64,000 bases of DNA from the NCBI RefSeq assembly GCF_036017915.1, contig NZ_CP107929.1, positions 4,654,001-4,718,000 of the forward strand, given 5' to 3'. Origin of the DNA: Micromonospora sp. NBC_00421. GTDB taxonomy: Bacteria; Actinomycetota; Actinomycetes; Mycobacteriales; Micromonosporaceae. Shown piece by piece: positions 39,767 through 48,826 of the stretch; the stretch's first letter is position 1, and each line of letters starts with the position of its first letter. Both the position numbers and the translations under genes were made by a program. Below the pieces are notes generated by a model. It was not told where the DNA came from. It saw only the letters and a program-made list of their open reading frames with translations, and did not search any database.

Positions 39767-39781
39767 GACCCGACCTCCGCC
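39683..39781 (-). repeat. 33-bp tandem repeat, three units, spanning the mtrB stop and lpqB start
   Basis: Units 39683-39715, 39716-39748 and 39749-39781 are each 33 bp and agree at most positions. The unit on the minus strand holds GGAGGTCGGGTCGTG: a ribosome site and a GTG start. The right-most unit contains the stop of mtrB and the start of lpqB; the other two lie inside lpqB. The length is a multiple of three, so the copies stay in frame. Confidence 0.9.
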
Positions 39782-41517
39782 CGGTCATCGGTGGCGGTCG
39801 GCCCCGGGCCGATGGCCAGGACGCCGTCGCCGCCGGGGCCGATGGCCAGCAGGTCGCCGTCGCGGGGGCCGCCGAAGGGCAGGGTGGCGTCGGCCGGCAC
39901 CAGCCGCAGCGGTGAGGTGGTGAGTCGGTCCCCGGAGCGGACCGGCAGGGTGAGCCGGAACTGCGCGCCCTGCCCGGGTGCGCCCCACGCCTCCAGCCAG
40001 CCGCCGTGCAGGCGGGCGTCCTCCAGGCTGATCGACAGGCCGAGCCCGGTCCCGCCGGTCTGCCGGGCCCGGGACGGGTCGGCCCGCCAGAACCGGTTGA
40101 AGACCAGCTTCTCCTCGCCCGGCTTGAGCCCGACCCCGTGGTCACGCACAGTGACCGCGACGGTGGTCTGGTCGACGCCCAGGGTGATCACCACCGGTTT
40201 CGCCTCGCCGTGCTCGACGGCGTTGCCGACCAGGTTGCGCAGCACCCGCTCGACCCGGCGCGGATCCACCTCGGCGATCACCGGGGTCGTCGGCACGGCC
40301 AGTTCGATGGTGACGCCGACCCGTTCGGCCAGCCCGGCGAGGCGGTCGGCGACCCGGTGCACCACCGGCACCAGGTCGGTCGGCTCGGAGTCGAGCATGG
40401 CGAAGCCGGCGTCGAAGCGGCTGATCTCCAGCAGGTCGGTGAGCAGCTCCTCGAACCGGTCCAGCTCCGCCTGGAGCAACTCGGCGCTACGCGCCACCGC
40501 CGGGTCGAACTCGTCGCGCTCGGCGAAGATCAGGTCGGCGGCCATCCGGACGGTGGTCAGCGGGGTACGCAGCTCGTGCGACACGTCGGAGGTGAACCGG
40601 CGCTGCAGCCGGGACATCTCCTCCAGGCGCAGGATCTGCCGTTGCAGGTTGGTCGCCATCTGGTTGAAGGAGGCGGCGAGCAGGGCGAGGTCGTCCTCGC
40701 CGTTGACCACCATCCGTTGGTCGAGCAGGCCGGCGGAGAGCCGCTGGGCGGTCCGCGCGGCCACCCGGACCGGGGTCACCACCAGCCGGGTGACCAGGGC
40801 GGCGAGCAGGCCGAGCAGCAGCACCAGGGCCACCCCGGTGGCCAGCACGGTGGACCGCGCGTCGGCGGCGGTGGCGTCCTGCCGGTTGAGCGGGACGAGA
40901 TAGTAGAGCTCCAGCTGGCCGAAGCTGGTCGGCACCGGGGAACCGTAGACCAGGTACTTCGTCCGCTCGCCGTTGAGCCGGCCGGTGCGGATCTGGTGGG
41001 CCACCTTGCCGTCGGCGACGGCGGCCCGCAGCTCCCGGCTGACCAGCGGCCGGACGTCCGTCGCCGGTGAGGTACGGGTCTCGATGATGCCGACGTAGTT
41101 GTCGGCGGTGATCGCCACCACCACCCCGCTGGTCTGCTGAGGATCGCCCCCGGCCAGGTAGTTGACGGTGCCCTCGATGGTGTCCTGGAGCTGCGCCTCC
41201 TGCGGCTGGCTGTAGAGGGTGAACTGCTTGGCCGAGTAGTCGCTGCCGTTGCGCAGCCGCAGCAGCACGTCGGTCTCGGCGTTGTCGAGCAGGATGCTGG
41301 TGATCTTGTCAGCGATCAGGTAGGCGAAGCCGCCGACCAGCAGACTGGACACCACCAACGTGATGGTCACCACCCGGACCTGCAACGACCGCCGCCAGGT
41401 CTGCCGCAGGCCGGCGGTCACCCGCAGGCAGCGGCCCACCAGCACACGGTGCAGCGCCCGCGCGGCAGGACGCCAGCCGGCGGTGTGCTCGGGGGTGGGG
41501 TTCGGTGCGCTGGTCAC
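39763..41517 (-). CDS. mtrB: Sensor histidine kinase MtrB
   Basis: The 584-residue product has two membrane helices (about 48-72 and 225-250) around an outside sensor domain, then HAMP, HisKA (DVSHELRTPLT, phospho-His) and HATPase domains (NLVGNAVEHG, RDHGVGL, GGTGLGLSI). MtrB phosphorylates MtrA. A short C-terminal tail of about 70 residues follows the ATPase part. The GTG start at 41517 lies 13 bp from the mtrA stop. Its stop overlaps lpqB. Confidence 0.96.
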   Translation of the reverse strand: MTSAPNPTPEHTAGWRPAARALHRVLVGRCLRVTAGLRQTWRRSLQVRVVTITLVVSSLLVGGFAYLIADKITSILLDNAETDVLLRLRNGSDYSAKQFTLYSQPQEAQLQDTIEGTVNYLAGGDPQQTSGVVVAITADNYVGIIETRTSPATDVRPLVSRELRAAVADGKVAHQIRTGRLNGERTKYLVYGSPVPTSFGQLELYYLVPLNRQDATAADARSTVLATGVALVLLLGLLAALVTRLVVTPVRVAARTAQRLSAGLLDQRMVVNGEDDLALLAASFNQMATNLQRQILRLEEMSRLQRRFTSDVSHELRTPLTTVRMAADLIFAERDEFDPAVARSAELLQAELDRFEELLTDLLEISRFDAGFAMLDSEPTDLVPVVHRVADRLAGLAERVGVTIELAVPTTPVIAEVDPRRVERVLRNLVGNAVEHGEAKPVVITLGVDQTTVAVTVRDHGVGLKPGEEKLVFNRFWRADPSRARQTGGTGLGLSISLEDARLHGGWLEAWGAPGQGAQFRLTLPVRSGDRLTTSPLRLVPADATLPFGGPRDGDLLAIGPGGDGVLAIGPGPTATDDRAEVGS

Positions 41518-41530
41518 TGTGTAGACCAGG

Positions 41531-42220
41531 CTATCCGGTACCCGCCTTGTAGCCCACGCCCCGCACGGTCAGGATGATTTCCGGCCGCTCCGGATCCGGC
41601 TCGATCTTGGCGCGGAGCCGCTGGACGTGCACGTTGACCAGGCGGGTGTCCGCCGCGTGCCGATAGCCCCAGACCTGCTCCAACAGGACCTCCCGGGTGA
41701 AGACCTGACGCGGCTTGCGGGCGAGCGCGACAAGCAGGTCGAACTCCAGCGGCGTCAGTTTCACCTCCTCGCCGTCCCGGCTGACGGTGTGGGCCGGCAC
41801 GTCGATGGTGATCTGGTTGCCGGGCGGCCCGATGGTCAGCATCTCCGGTGCCACGTCCTCGCCCCGACGCAACCGGGCCCGCATCCGGGCCACCAGTTCC
41901 TTGGGCTTGAACGGCTTGACCACGTAGTCGTCGGCACCGGACTCCAGGCCGAGCACCACGTCGACGGTGTCGCTCTTGGCGGTCAGCATGACGATCGGCA
42001 CGCCCGACTCGCCCCGGATGGCCCGCGCCACGTCGATACCGCTCATTCCAGGCAGCATCAGGTCTAGTAGCACGATATCGGGGCGACTGTCCCGGAACGC
42101 GGCCAACGCCCGTTCCCCGTCGGCGACGAACGAGGGCAGGAAGCCCTCACTGCGCAGGACGATGCCGAGCATCTCGGCGAGCGCGGGGTCGTCGTCGACC
42201 ACCAGTACCCGGGCTCTCAT
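41531..42220 (-). CDS. mtrA: Response regulator MtrA
   Basis: The 229-residue product has a receiver domain with phospho-acceptor D53 (VLLDLMLPG), D10-D11, T80 and K102, and an OmpR-type winged helix (about 135-225, LTPLEFDLLVALARKPRQVFTREVLLEQVWGY). MtrA is an essential regulator of division, wall metabolism and development in several actinobacteria. The ATG at 42220 heads the mtrA-mtrB-lpqB-comF operon, and 214 bp separates it from the divergent operon starting at 42435. Confidence 0.97.
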   Translation of the reverse strand: MRARVLVVDDDPALAEMLGIVLRSEGFLPSFVADGERALAAFRDSRPDIVLLDLMLPGMSGIDVARAIRGESGVPIVMLTAKSDTVDVVLGLESGADDYVVKPFKPKELVARMRARLRRGEDVAPEMLTIGPPGNQITIDVPAHTVSRDGEEVKLTPLEFDLLVALARKPRQVFTREVLLEQVWGYRHAADTRLVNVHVQRLRAKIEPDPERPEIILTVRGVGYKAGTG

Positions 42221-42434
42221 GGGGTTTATGTTTCCATCCCCGTTCAGTTGGTGGGATCGGAGTCTGGATGGCACGGTACTGCCGGAAGAGGTGTCACCGC
42301 ACGTCCCACGCGCGATATCTCCCCCGATGGCCGCATCGATGGGCCGCACGGCGGGTCCACCCGGCCCGTCGGGCCGTGTCACCATGATCCCCGGGCAGGT
42401 CGCCGCCCGCCAGCCACCATCCGCAGGAGTACGC

Positions 42435-43280
42435 GTGCCCGACGTCGGCCCGACCGCCGTGCTCCCCAGGCGTCCGCTCACCGTCGGTGAACTGCTCGAC
42501 TCCGCCGTGCTGCTGCTGCGCTCCCAGGGGCGGGTGCTGGTCCCGGCGGGCGTCCTGCTCGCCACCGGTGAGCAACTACTGCTGTACCCGCTGCGCCGGC
42601 TCGCCGACGCCGTACCCCCGGTGTGGTGGAACGACAGCGGGTCGTTCCCGCTCTGGTGGCAACTGCTCGCGGTGGGCGCGGCCAGCGAGGCGGTGATCGT
42701 CCTGCTGCTGGGCAACCCGGCCGCGCGGGCGGCCGGCGTGGCGCTGCTGGGTCGCCGGGCCGGCGTGGGCGAACTGCTCCGCCCGGCCGGGGCCCGCTGG
42801 GGCGTCACCCTGCTGCTCGCCCCGGTGGTCGGCCTGCTGATGCTGGTCACGGCGCTGCTCGGCCCGGCCTGGCTGGTCGGCTACGGCCTGCTCGGCTCGG
42901 TCGCCGCGGCGGTGGTGCTGGACCGGACGCCCGGGGTGTCGGTGGTGGTCCGCGCGGCCCGCGTCGCGACCCGGGGCCGGGCCGCCGCCGTCCGGGTGCT
43001 CGGATACCTCGGCTGGTGGGTGCTGCGGGTCGGCCTGGCCCTCGGCCTCTTCTTCGGCGTCCAGTCGCTGCACCTGGTCGACCTGGCCGACCCGACCGTC
43101 CGGGTCGCCGCCACGATGGTCGCCTGGGCGGCGGTGAACAGCGTCGCCTACCCCGCTCTGGCCTGCCTGGACGCGGTGCTCCACCTGGACACCCGGATGC
43201 GCACCGAAGGGCTGGACATCCAGCTGGCCCGTACCCCCGCCCGGGTCCTCGCGGCCGGCCTGCCGGCGGCCGACCGGTGA
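42435..43280 (+). CDS. Integral membrane protein heading the DUF4129/MoxR operon
   Basis: The 281-residue product has about six hydrophobic helices and no motif that I recognise. It begins VPDVGPTAVLPRRPLTVGELLDSAVLLLRSQGRVL, a pattern often seen in actinobacterial proteins that precede DUF4129 genes. AGGAG lies 5 nt before the GTG at 42435. Its stop overlaps the next start by 4 nt. The position suggests a membrane partner of the downstream MoxR/DUF58 system. Confidence 0.85.
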   Translation: MPDVGPTAVLPRRPLTVGELLDSAVLLLRSQGRVLVPAGVLLATGEQLLLYPLRRLADAVPPVWWNDSGSFPLWWQLLAVGAASEAVIVLLLGNPAARAAGVALLGRRAGVGELLRPAGARWGVTLLLAPVVGLLMLVTALLGPAWLVGYGLLGSVAAAVVLDRTPGVSVVVRAARVATRGRAAAVRVLGYLGWWVLRVGLALGLFFGVQSLHLVDLADPTVRVAATMVAWAAVNSVAYPALACLDAVLHLDTRMRTEGLDIQLARTPARVLAAGLPAADR

Positions 43281-43882
43281 GCCGGTGGTGGACGGAGTCC
43301 GTCGCCGCGCTCGGCGACGTGCTGCCGCTGCCGCTGGCGGCGCTGCTGCTGGTGCTGGCCGCCGGGCTGACCGCGCTCGCCTGGTACCACTTCCCGGCCT
43401 GGGTGCCGCGCCGACTGCCCCGGTTCCGGCTCCGGTTCCCCCGGCTCCGGTTGCCCCGGTGGCGGCGACGATGCCGGGCGCACCGGCCGGCCGACGGCAC
43501 GGCCGCTGCCGGGCTGCCCCGCCCCCGCACCGGTGACGACACCACCCCCGTCGGCCCCGGGCGGTCCCTGGCCGACCGGCTGGCCGCCGAGGGCCGGTAC
43601 GCCGAGGCCGTCCGGGAGCGGCTGCGCGACATGGTCCGCCGGCTGGTCGCCGTCGGCGCGGTGGCCCCCCGCCCGGGGATGACGGTCACCGAGTTGACCG
43701 ACGCGGCGGCCCGCGCCCGCCCCCAGGTCGCCCCGCCGCTGCGCGCCGCCGGGGCGATCTTCACCGAGCTGTGGTACGCCCAACGCCCGGCCGCCGCCGG
43801 ACACGACCACCGGATGCGGGAACTCGCCGACGACCTGGACCGGGCGCTCGCCACCCCACCGCCGGACGGGAGCGCCACGTGA
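43277..43882 (+). CDS. DUF4129 domain protein
   Basis: The 201-residue product has one N-terminal membrane helix (about 15-35, PLPLAALLLVLAAGLTALAWY), a basic Pro/Arg segment and a cytoplasmic DUF4129 domain (about 95-190, GRYAEAVRERLRDMVRRLVAVGAV … ELWYAQRPAAAGHDHRM). DUF4129 proteins occur with MoxR and DUF58 genes; function unknown. GTGA overlap with the upstream gene couples translation. Confidence 0.9.
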   Translation: MSRWWTESVAALGDVLPLPLAALLLVLAAGLTALAWYHFPAWVPRRLPRFRLRFPRLRLPRWRRRCRAHRPADGTAAAGLPRPRTGDDTTPVGPGRSLADRLAAEGRYAEAVRERLRDMVRRLVAVGAVAPRPGMTVTELTDAAARARPQVAPPLRAAGAIFTELWYAQRPAAAGHDHRMRELADDLDRALATPPPDGSAT

Positions 43883-43956
43883 CCCGACCCACCACCGCGC
43901 GACGGCACCCGGTGACCCGGTCCACCGCCCCAGCCGCGCCCCGGGATCTGCCGTGA
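43879..43956 (+). other. Possible 25-codon coupling frame
   Basis: A GTG at 43879 overlaps the DUF4129 stop (GTGA), and this short frame ends in a TGA at 43954-43956 that overlaps the next GTG at 43953. It encodes 25 residues rich in Arg, Pro and Thr. The encoded sequence resembles the start of the following protein (VTRP...), so it could be a translation-coupling leader or a vestige of a duplicated start. Confidence 0.35.
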
Positions 43957-45422
43957 CCCGTCCCGCCACACCGCCGACCGGCGGCCCACCTGTCGCACCG
44001 CCGACCGGCAGCCCACCACCTGTCGCACCGCCGACCGGTGTACGCCCGCAGGCCGGTCCGCCGGCACCGGCCCGGCGGCGGCGACGCCGGCACCGGGTGC
44101 TCGTTCCGTTGGCGCTGGCCGCCGCACTGATCGCCGGCACCATCGGTGCGCACGCCCTGGACCAGCCCGACCCGACCGATCCCGGTTTCCTCTCCCCGGT
44201 CGCCACCGACGACGACGGTGGCAGCCGCCTGGCCGACGCGCTGCGCGCCCGGGGCGTCACCGTCCAGCGGGAGACCGACCTGCTGCCCGCGCTGCTCGCC
44301 CTCGACAGCACCGCGTCCACCCTCTTCGTCCCGGCACCGGAACTGCTGCATCCGGACACCCTCGGTGCGCTCGGCGAACTGCCGGCCGGGCGGCGGCTGG
44401 TCCTCGTCGACCCCTCCCGGCGGGTACTGGAATCGGCCGGCCTGCCGCTGGTGCCGACCGACCGTCGGTGGGCCACCCGGGCGGTCGGACCGGAGACCGA
44501 CGGCCGGCCCTGCCCGCTGCCCGAGACGACCCGGGCCGGGGTCGCCGCCGCCCAGCTCCAGCGGTACGCCGCCGCACCCGGCATGCCGGTCGCCCTGGAC
44601 CGCTGCTACTCCGCCGGCCTGGTCCGGCTGCCCGGCCGGGCCGAGACGGTGGTGATCGGCGCCAGCGACCCGTTCCGCAACGACCGGATCGCCGAACGGG
44701 GCAACCGGGCGCTCGGCACCGGCCTGCTCGGCGTCCACGACCGGGTGGTCTGGCTGGACCTGGACGGTCCGGCACCGGCACCGTCGTTCGGCCGTACCGA
44801 CGGCAGCGGAGAACCCGCCTGGTCGCCCACCCCCGGCGGCTCCACCGAGTACGACGGCGGCGGCACCGGTGAGGGCGAGGGTCGACCGGGTGGCCCCCGT
44901 CCCTCCTCCGGCGACGACGGGTCGGGCGACCCTCCGGACCAGGCCGGTCCTCCACCACCGGCCGACCATCCGCTGCTGGACGCCTTCCCGCCCTGGTTCT
45001 GGGCGTTGCTGGTGCAGCTCGCCCTGGTCACCCTGCTGGTCGTGCTCTGGCGGGCCCGCCGACTCGGCCCGCCGGTGACCGAGCCGCTGCCGGTCGAGGT
45101 CCGCGCCGCCGAGACCGTCCTCGGCCGGGCCCGGCTCTACCAGCGGGCGCGTGCCCGGGGTCCGGCCGCCGCGACCCTGCGTACCGCCGCGCTGGACCGG
45201 CTGCGTGGCCGGCTCGGTCTGCCCGCCGCCACCGGGCCCGGGGAGCTGGCCGCCCGGGTGGCCGAGCGGGTCGGCGGCACCCCGGAGCAGATCCGCGAAC
45301 TGCTCTACGGCCGGGCCCCGGAGACCGACGCCGAACTGCTGGAGCTGGCCCGGTCGCTGGACCGGCTGACCCGTACCGTGGCGGCAGCCCCCGGCCGCCC
45401 GACCGAAGGAGACCACAGGTGA
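43953..45422 (+). CDS. DUF4350 domain protein
   Basis: The 489-residue product has a Pro-rich N-terminus with three PPTG units, a membrane helix (about 50-68), an outside DUF4350 domain (about 80-270, LLPALLALDSTASTLFVPAPELL), a Gly/Asp-rich stretch, a second helix (about 346-368) and a cytoplasmic tail with helical repeats (about 385-480). DUF4350 proteins accompany MoxR ATPases. Its GTG stop-end overlaps moxR by 4 nt. Confidence 0.88.
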   Translation: MTRPATPPTGGPPVAPPTGSPPPVAPPTGVRPQAGPPAPARRRRRRHRVLVPLALAAALIAGTIGAHALDQPDPTDPGFLSPVATDDDGGSRLADALRARGVTVQRETDLLPALLALDSTASTLFVPAPELLHPDTLGALGELPAGRRLVLVDPSRRVLESAGLPLVPTDRRWATRAVGPETDGRPCPLPETTRAGVAAAQLQRYAAAPGMPVALDRCYSAGLVRLPGRAETVVIGASDPFRNDRIAERGNRALGTGLLGVHDRVVWLDLDGPAPAPSFGRTDGSGEPAWSPTPGGSTEYDGGGTGEGEGRPGGPRPSSGDDGSGDPPDQAGPPPPADHPLLDAFPPWFWALLVQLALVTLLVVLWRARRLGPPVTEPLPVEVRAAETVLGRARLYQRARARGPAAATLRTAALDRLRGRLGLPAATGPGELAARVAERVGGTPEQIRELLYGRAPETDAELLELARSLDRLTRTVAAAPGRPTEGDHR

Positions 45423-46408
45423 CCCGACCCGCCACCGCCGTCGAGCCCACAGCCGGCCCGGACGACGCCCGGGCCGCCCTGCACCGGCTGCGCACCGAGG
45501 TGGCCAAGGCGGTCGTCGGCCAGGACGCCGTGGTCACCGGCCTGGTCATCGCGCTGCTCTGCCGGGGGCACGTCCTGCTGGAGGGGGTGCCGGGGGTGGC
45601 CAAGACGCTGCTGGTCCGCACCGTCGCCACCGCCCTCGACCTGGACTCCAAGCGGGTCCAGTTCACCCCCGACCTGATGCCCGGCGACGTCACCGGTTCG
45701 CTGATCTTCGACCCGCGCACCGCCGCGTTCACCTTCCGGGAGGGGCCGGTCTTCACCAACCTGCTGCTCGCCGACGAGATCAACCGGACCCCGCCGAAGA
45801 CCCAGTCGGCGCTGCTGGAGGTGATGGAGGAACGTCAGGTGTCGGTCGAGGGGGCCCGCAGGCCGCTGCCGGACCCGTTCATCGTGGCCGCCACCCAGAA
45901 CCCCGTCGAGTACGAGGGCACCTACCCCCTGCCCGAGGCGCAGCTCGACCGGTTCCTACTCAAGTTGACCGTGCCACTGCCCAACCGGGACGAGGAATTG
46001 GGCGTGCTGCGCGCCCACCACGCCGGGTTCGACCCGCGGGACCTCGGCGCGGCCGGCGTACGACCGGTGGCCGGGGCCGCCGACCTGGCCGCCGCCCGGG
46101 AGGCGGTCGGCCGGGTGCACGTGGCCGAGGCGGTGCTCGGCTACATCGTGGACCTGTGCCGGGCCACCCGGGCCACCCCGGCGCTGGAGCTGGGTGCCTC
46201 GCCCCGGGGCGCGACCGGGCTGCTGAGCACGGCGAAGGCGTGGGCCTGGCTCGCCGGCCGCGACCACGTCACCCCCGACGACGTGAAGGCCACCGCCCGC
46301 CCCACGCTGCGGCACCGGCTGCGGCTGCGCCCCGAGGTGGAGTTGGAGGGGGTCGGGGTCGACGCGGTGCTGGACACGGTGCTGTCCACCGTGCCGACCC
46401 CGCGATGA
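45419..46408 (+). CDS. MoxR-family AAA+ ATPase
   Basis: The 329-residue product has Walker A GVPGVAKT (residues 56-63), Walker B LLLADEINRTPPKTQSALLEVMEER and sensor 1 ATQNPVEYEGTYPLPEAQLDRF. MoxR ATPases act as chaperones that assemble or activate protein complexes, usually with DUF58 and VWA partners. The start GTG overlaps the DUF4350 stop and its stop overlaps DUF58 (ATGA), making a coupled unit. Confidence 0.96.
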   Translation: MTRPATAVEPTAGPDDARAALHRLRTEVAKAVVGQDAVVTGLVIALLCRGHVLLEGVPGVAKTLLVRTVATALDLDSKRVQFTPDLMPGDVTGSLIFDPRTAAFTFREGPVFTNLLLADEINRTPPKTQSALLEVMEERQVSVEGARRPLPDPFIVAATQNPVEYEGTYPLPEAQLDRFLLKLTVPLPNRDEELGVLRAHHAGFDPRDLGAAGVRPVAGAADLAAAREAVGRVHVAEAVLGYIVDLCRATRATPALELGASPRGATGLLSTAKAWAWLAGRDHVTPDDVKATARPTLRHRLRLRPEVELEGVGVDAVLDTVLSTVPTPR

Positions 46409-47715
46409 CCTGGCGGGCGGCCGTCCTGCTGCTGGCGGGCGTGCCCACCCTGGCGTTCTGGCCGGACCCGTTGGGCGGGGTGGCCGTGATGACCGGCGCG
46501 GTGCTGCTGCTGACCGCCGTGGACTGGGCGCTCGCCGCCCCGCTGCACGGGATCACCGTCGACCGCGAAGGTGACCGGGCGGTCCGGCTGGGCCACCGCG
46601 CGACCGTCACCCTGCGCCTGTCCAACACCTCCGGCCGTACGCTGCGCGCCCAGGTGCGCGACGGGTGGGTGCCGTCCGCCGGGGCCCGTCCGGACGTACC
46701 GCCGGGTCGGGTGTCGCGGGTCGGACCCGGCGGGGTGCTGGTGCTGCCCAGCCGGCTCACCCCCACCCGGCGCGGCGACCGGCCGGCGGTGACGGTGACG
46801 GTGCGCTCGCTCGGGCCGCTCGGGTTGGCCTTCCGGCAGCGGGCCGGTCGGCCGGTCGCCCCCGGCTGGACGCTGCGGGTGCTGCCCCGGTTCGACTCCC
46901 GGCGGCACCTGCCGGAGAAACTGTCCCGGCTGCGGGTCATCGACGGCACCCAGGTCACCCGGGGGCGGGGCCAGGGCACCGAGTTCGACACCCTGCGCGA
47001 GTACGTGGTCGGCGACGACGTCCGGTCGATCGACTGGCGGGCCAGCGCCCGCCGCTCGGACGTGCTGGTCCGCACCTGGCGGCCGGAGCGCGACCGCCGG
47101 TTGGTCTGCGTGCTGGACACCGGCCGCACCTCGGCGGTACGCGTCGGCGACGAGCCCCGGCTGGACACCGCCATCGACGCGGCGCTGCTGCTGACCGCGC
47201 TGGCCTCCCGGGCCGGCGACCGGGTCGACCTGCTCGCCGCCGACGCCGGGATCCGCGCCACGGTCACCGGCAGCGGCCAGCCGGCCCTGCTCCACCGGCT
47301 GGTGCACGCGCTCGCGCCGCTGCACCCGGCGCTCGTCGAGACCGACTTCGAGCTGATCGTCGCGGAGATCCTGCGCCGGCACCGGCGACGCAGCCTGGTG
47401 GTGCTCTTCACCGCCCTGGAGGCGGGCGCGCTCGCCGAGGGTCTGCTGCCGGTGCTGCCCCGGCTGGCCGCCCGGCACCGGGTGATCGTGGCGGCCGTGC
47501 ACGACCCGGTGCTCACCACGCTGACCACCGCCCCGCCGGTACGCCCCGAGGACGCCTATGCCGCCGCGGCCGGCTGGCGGGCGCTCGCCGAACGGAACCA
47601 GGTCCGCACCGCCCTCGGCAGGTACGGCGTGACAGTGGTGGACGCCCCGGCGGCCCGGCTCGCCCCCGCCCTGGCCGACACCTACCTCCGCCTCAAGGCC
47701 CTCGGCCAGCTCTGA
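46405..47715 (+). CDS. DUF58 domain protein
   Basis: The 436-residue product has two N-terminal membrane helices (about 4-45), a beta-rich outside or juxtamembrane region, and the DUF58 core (about 185-300, GTEFDTLREYVVGDDVRSIDWRASARRSDVLVRTWRPERDRRLVCVLDTGRTS) followed by a VWA-like fold. DUF58 proteins are the standard partners of MoxR. The ATG overlaps the moxR stop. It converges on the SpoIIM-like gene with 32 bp between stops. Confidence 0.93.
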   Translation: MTWRAAVLLLAGVPTLAFWPDPLGGVAVMTGAVLLLTAVDWALAAPLHGITVDREGDRAVRLGHRATVTLRLSNTSGRTLRAQVRDGWVPSAGARPDVPPGRVSRVGPGGVLVLPSRLTPTRRGDRPAVTVTVRSLGPLGLAFRQRAGRPVAPGWTLRVLPRFDSRRHLPEKLSRLRVIDGTQVTRGRGQGTEFDTLREYVVGDDVRSIDWRASARRSDVLVRTWRPERDRRLVCVLDTGRTSAVRVGDEPRLDTAIDAALLLTALASRAGDRVDLLAADAGIRATVTGSGQPALLHRLVHALAPLHPALVETDFELIVAEILRRHRRRSLVVLFTALEAGALAEGLLPVLPRLAARHRVIVAAVHDPVLTTLTTAPPVRPEDAYAAAAGWRALAERNQVRTALGRYGVTVVDAPAARLAPALADTYLRLKALGQL

Positions 47716-47747
47716 CAGTGGGATCCCACCCTCCGACAGTGGGGAGG

Positions 47748-48785
47748 TCAGCGCGGGCGGTGGGTGGGGTACCAGGCGCGGGCGGGATCGGTGGAGGGCC
47801 AGAGTTCGGCCAGCCACGGGTCGGCCCGCTCGGCCGGTACGCGTCCGGCGGCGACCGCCCGGCGACCGAGCAGCACCACGTACGCCAGGAAGCCCAGCCA
47901 CACCGCCGCGCCCACGCCGACCCGCAGCGCCACCGGCACCGGTGACGGGGTGACGAACGCCTCCAGCAGTGCGGAGATCGCGAAGAGCCCCACCAGGCCC
48001 ACCGCGACCAGGATCGCCGAGCGGCCCGCCTCGGCGACCGCCCGGCCCCGGCCCAGGTGATCCGGCGGTGAGATCCAGGCCCAGGCGGTCTGCAACCCCA
48101 CCCCGGCCGCGACGAAGACCCCGGTCAGCTCCAACAGCCCGTGCGGGGTGATCAGTCCGAAGAAGACGTCGGCCCGGCCGTAGGAGACCATCACCCCGCC
48201 CACCACGCCGACGTTCAGCGCGTTCTGCCACAGCAGGTAGAGCACCGGCACCACGAGCACCCCCGACGCCAGGCACTGGGCGGCGATCCAGGCGTTGTGG
48301 GTCCACAGGTGGAAGGCGAACGTCGGTGCCGAGAACTCGGTGTAGTAGCCGGCGAAGCCGGAGTCGACAAGGTCGGCGGCGGCCTCCTGGCCGATGAACG
48401 CGGCGGCGGTGCCGGGGTTGGCCGCGACGTACCAGATGAGGAAGCCGCTGAGCAGGCTGAACCCGGTGGCCACCGCACACCACCACGGCCAGGCCCGGTA
48501 GACCGCGCCGGGGAACCCGACGGTGACGAACCGCCCGAGGGCGGCCCAGGACGGCCGGCGGCGGCCGGTGATCCGGGCGCGGGCCCGCAGCACCAGCTGG
48601 GAGAGCCGGCCGACCAGGGCCGGATCGGGTGCCCGGCTGCGCAGCGCCGACAGGTGGGTGGCGGTGCGCTGGTAGAGGACGATCATCTCGTCGATCTCGT
48701 CGACGTCGAGCCGGCGACGGTCGCAGTACAGCTCCAGCCGTCGCCACTCGTGGCCGTGCTCGGCGACGTACGCGTCGAGATCCAC
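47748..48785 (-). CDS. Stage II sporulation protein M-like membrane protein
   Basis: The 345-residue product begins with a soluble helical region (1-90, MDLDAYVAEHGHEWRRLELYCDRRRLDVDEIDEMIVLYQRTATHLSALRS) and then has six to seven membrane helices including GLITPHGLLELTGVFVAAGVGL, the SpoIIM/DUF95 signature. The family is found beside MoxR/DUF58 and RDD genes in actinobacteria. In Bacillus SpoIIM works in engulfment; here that role cannot be assumed. It is divergent from the RDD gene by 41 bp. Confidence 0.9.
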   Translation of the reverse strand: MDLDAYVAEHGHEWRRLELYCDRRRLDVDEIDEMIVLYQRTATHLSALRSRAPDPALVGRLSQLVLRARARITGRRRPSWAALGRFVTVGFPGAVYRAWPWWCAVATGFSLLSGFLIWYVAANPGTAAAFIGQEAAADLVDSGFAGYYTEFSAPTFAFHLWTHNAWIAAQCLASGVLVVPVLYLLWQNALNVGVVGGVMVSYGRADVFFGLITPHGLLELTGVFVAAGVGLQTAWAWISPPDHLGRGRAVAEAGRSAILVAVGLVGLFAISALLEAFVTPSPVPVALRVGVGAAVWLGFLAYVVLLGRRAVAAGRVPAERADPWLAELWPSTDPARAWYPTHRPR

Positions 48786-48826
48786 TGGTCCTCCCCCGTC
48801 CCGCGCCCATAGTGTTCACTGTCCGG

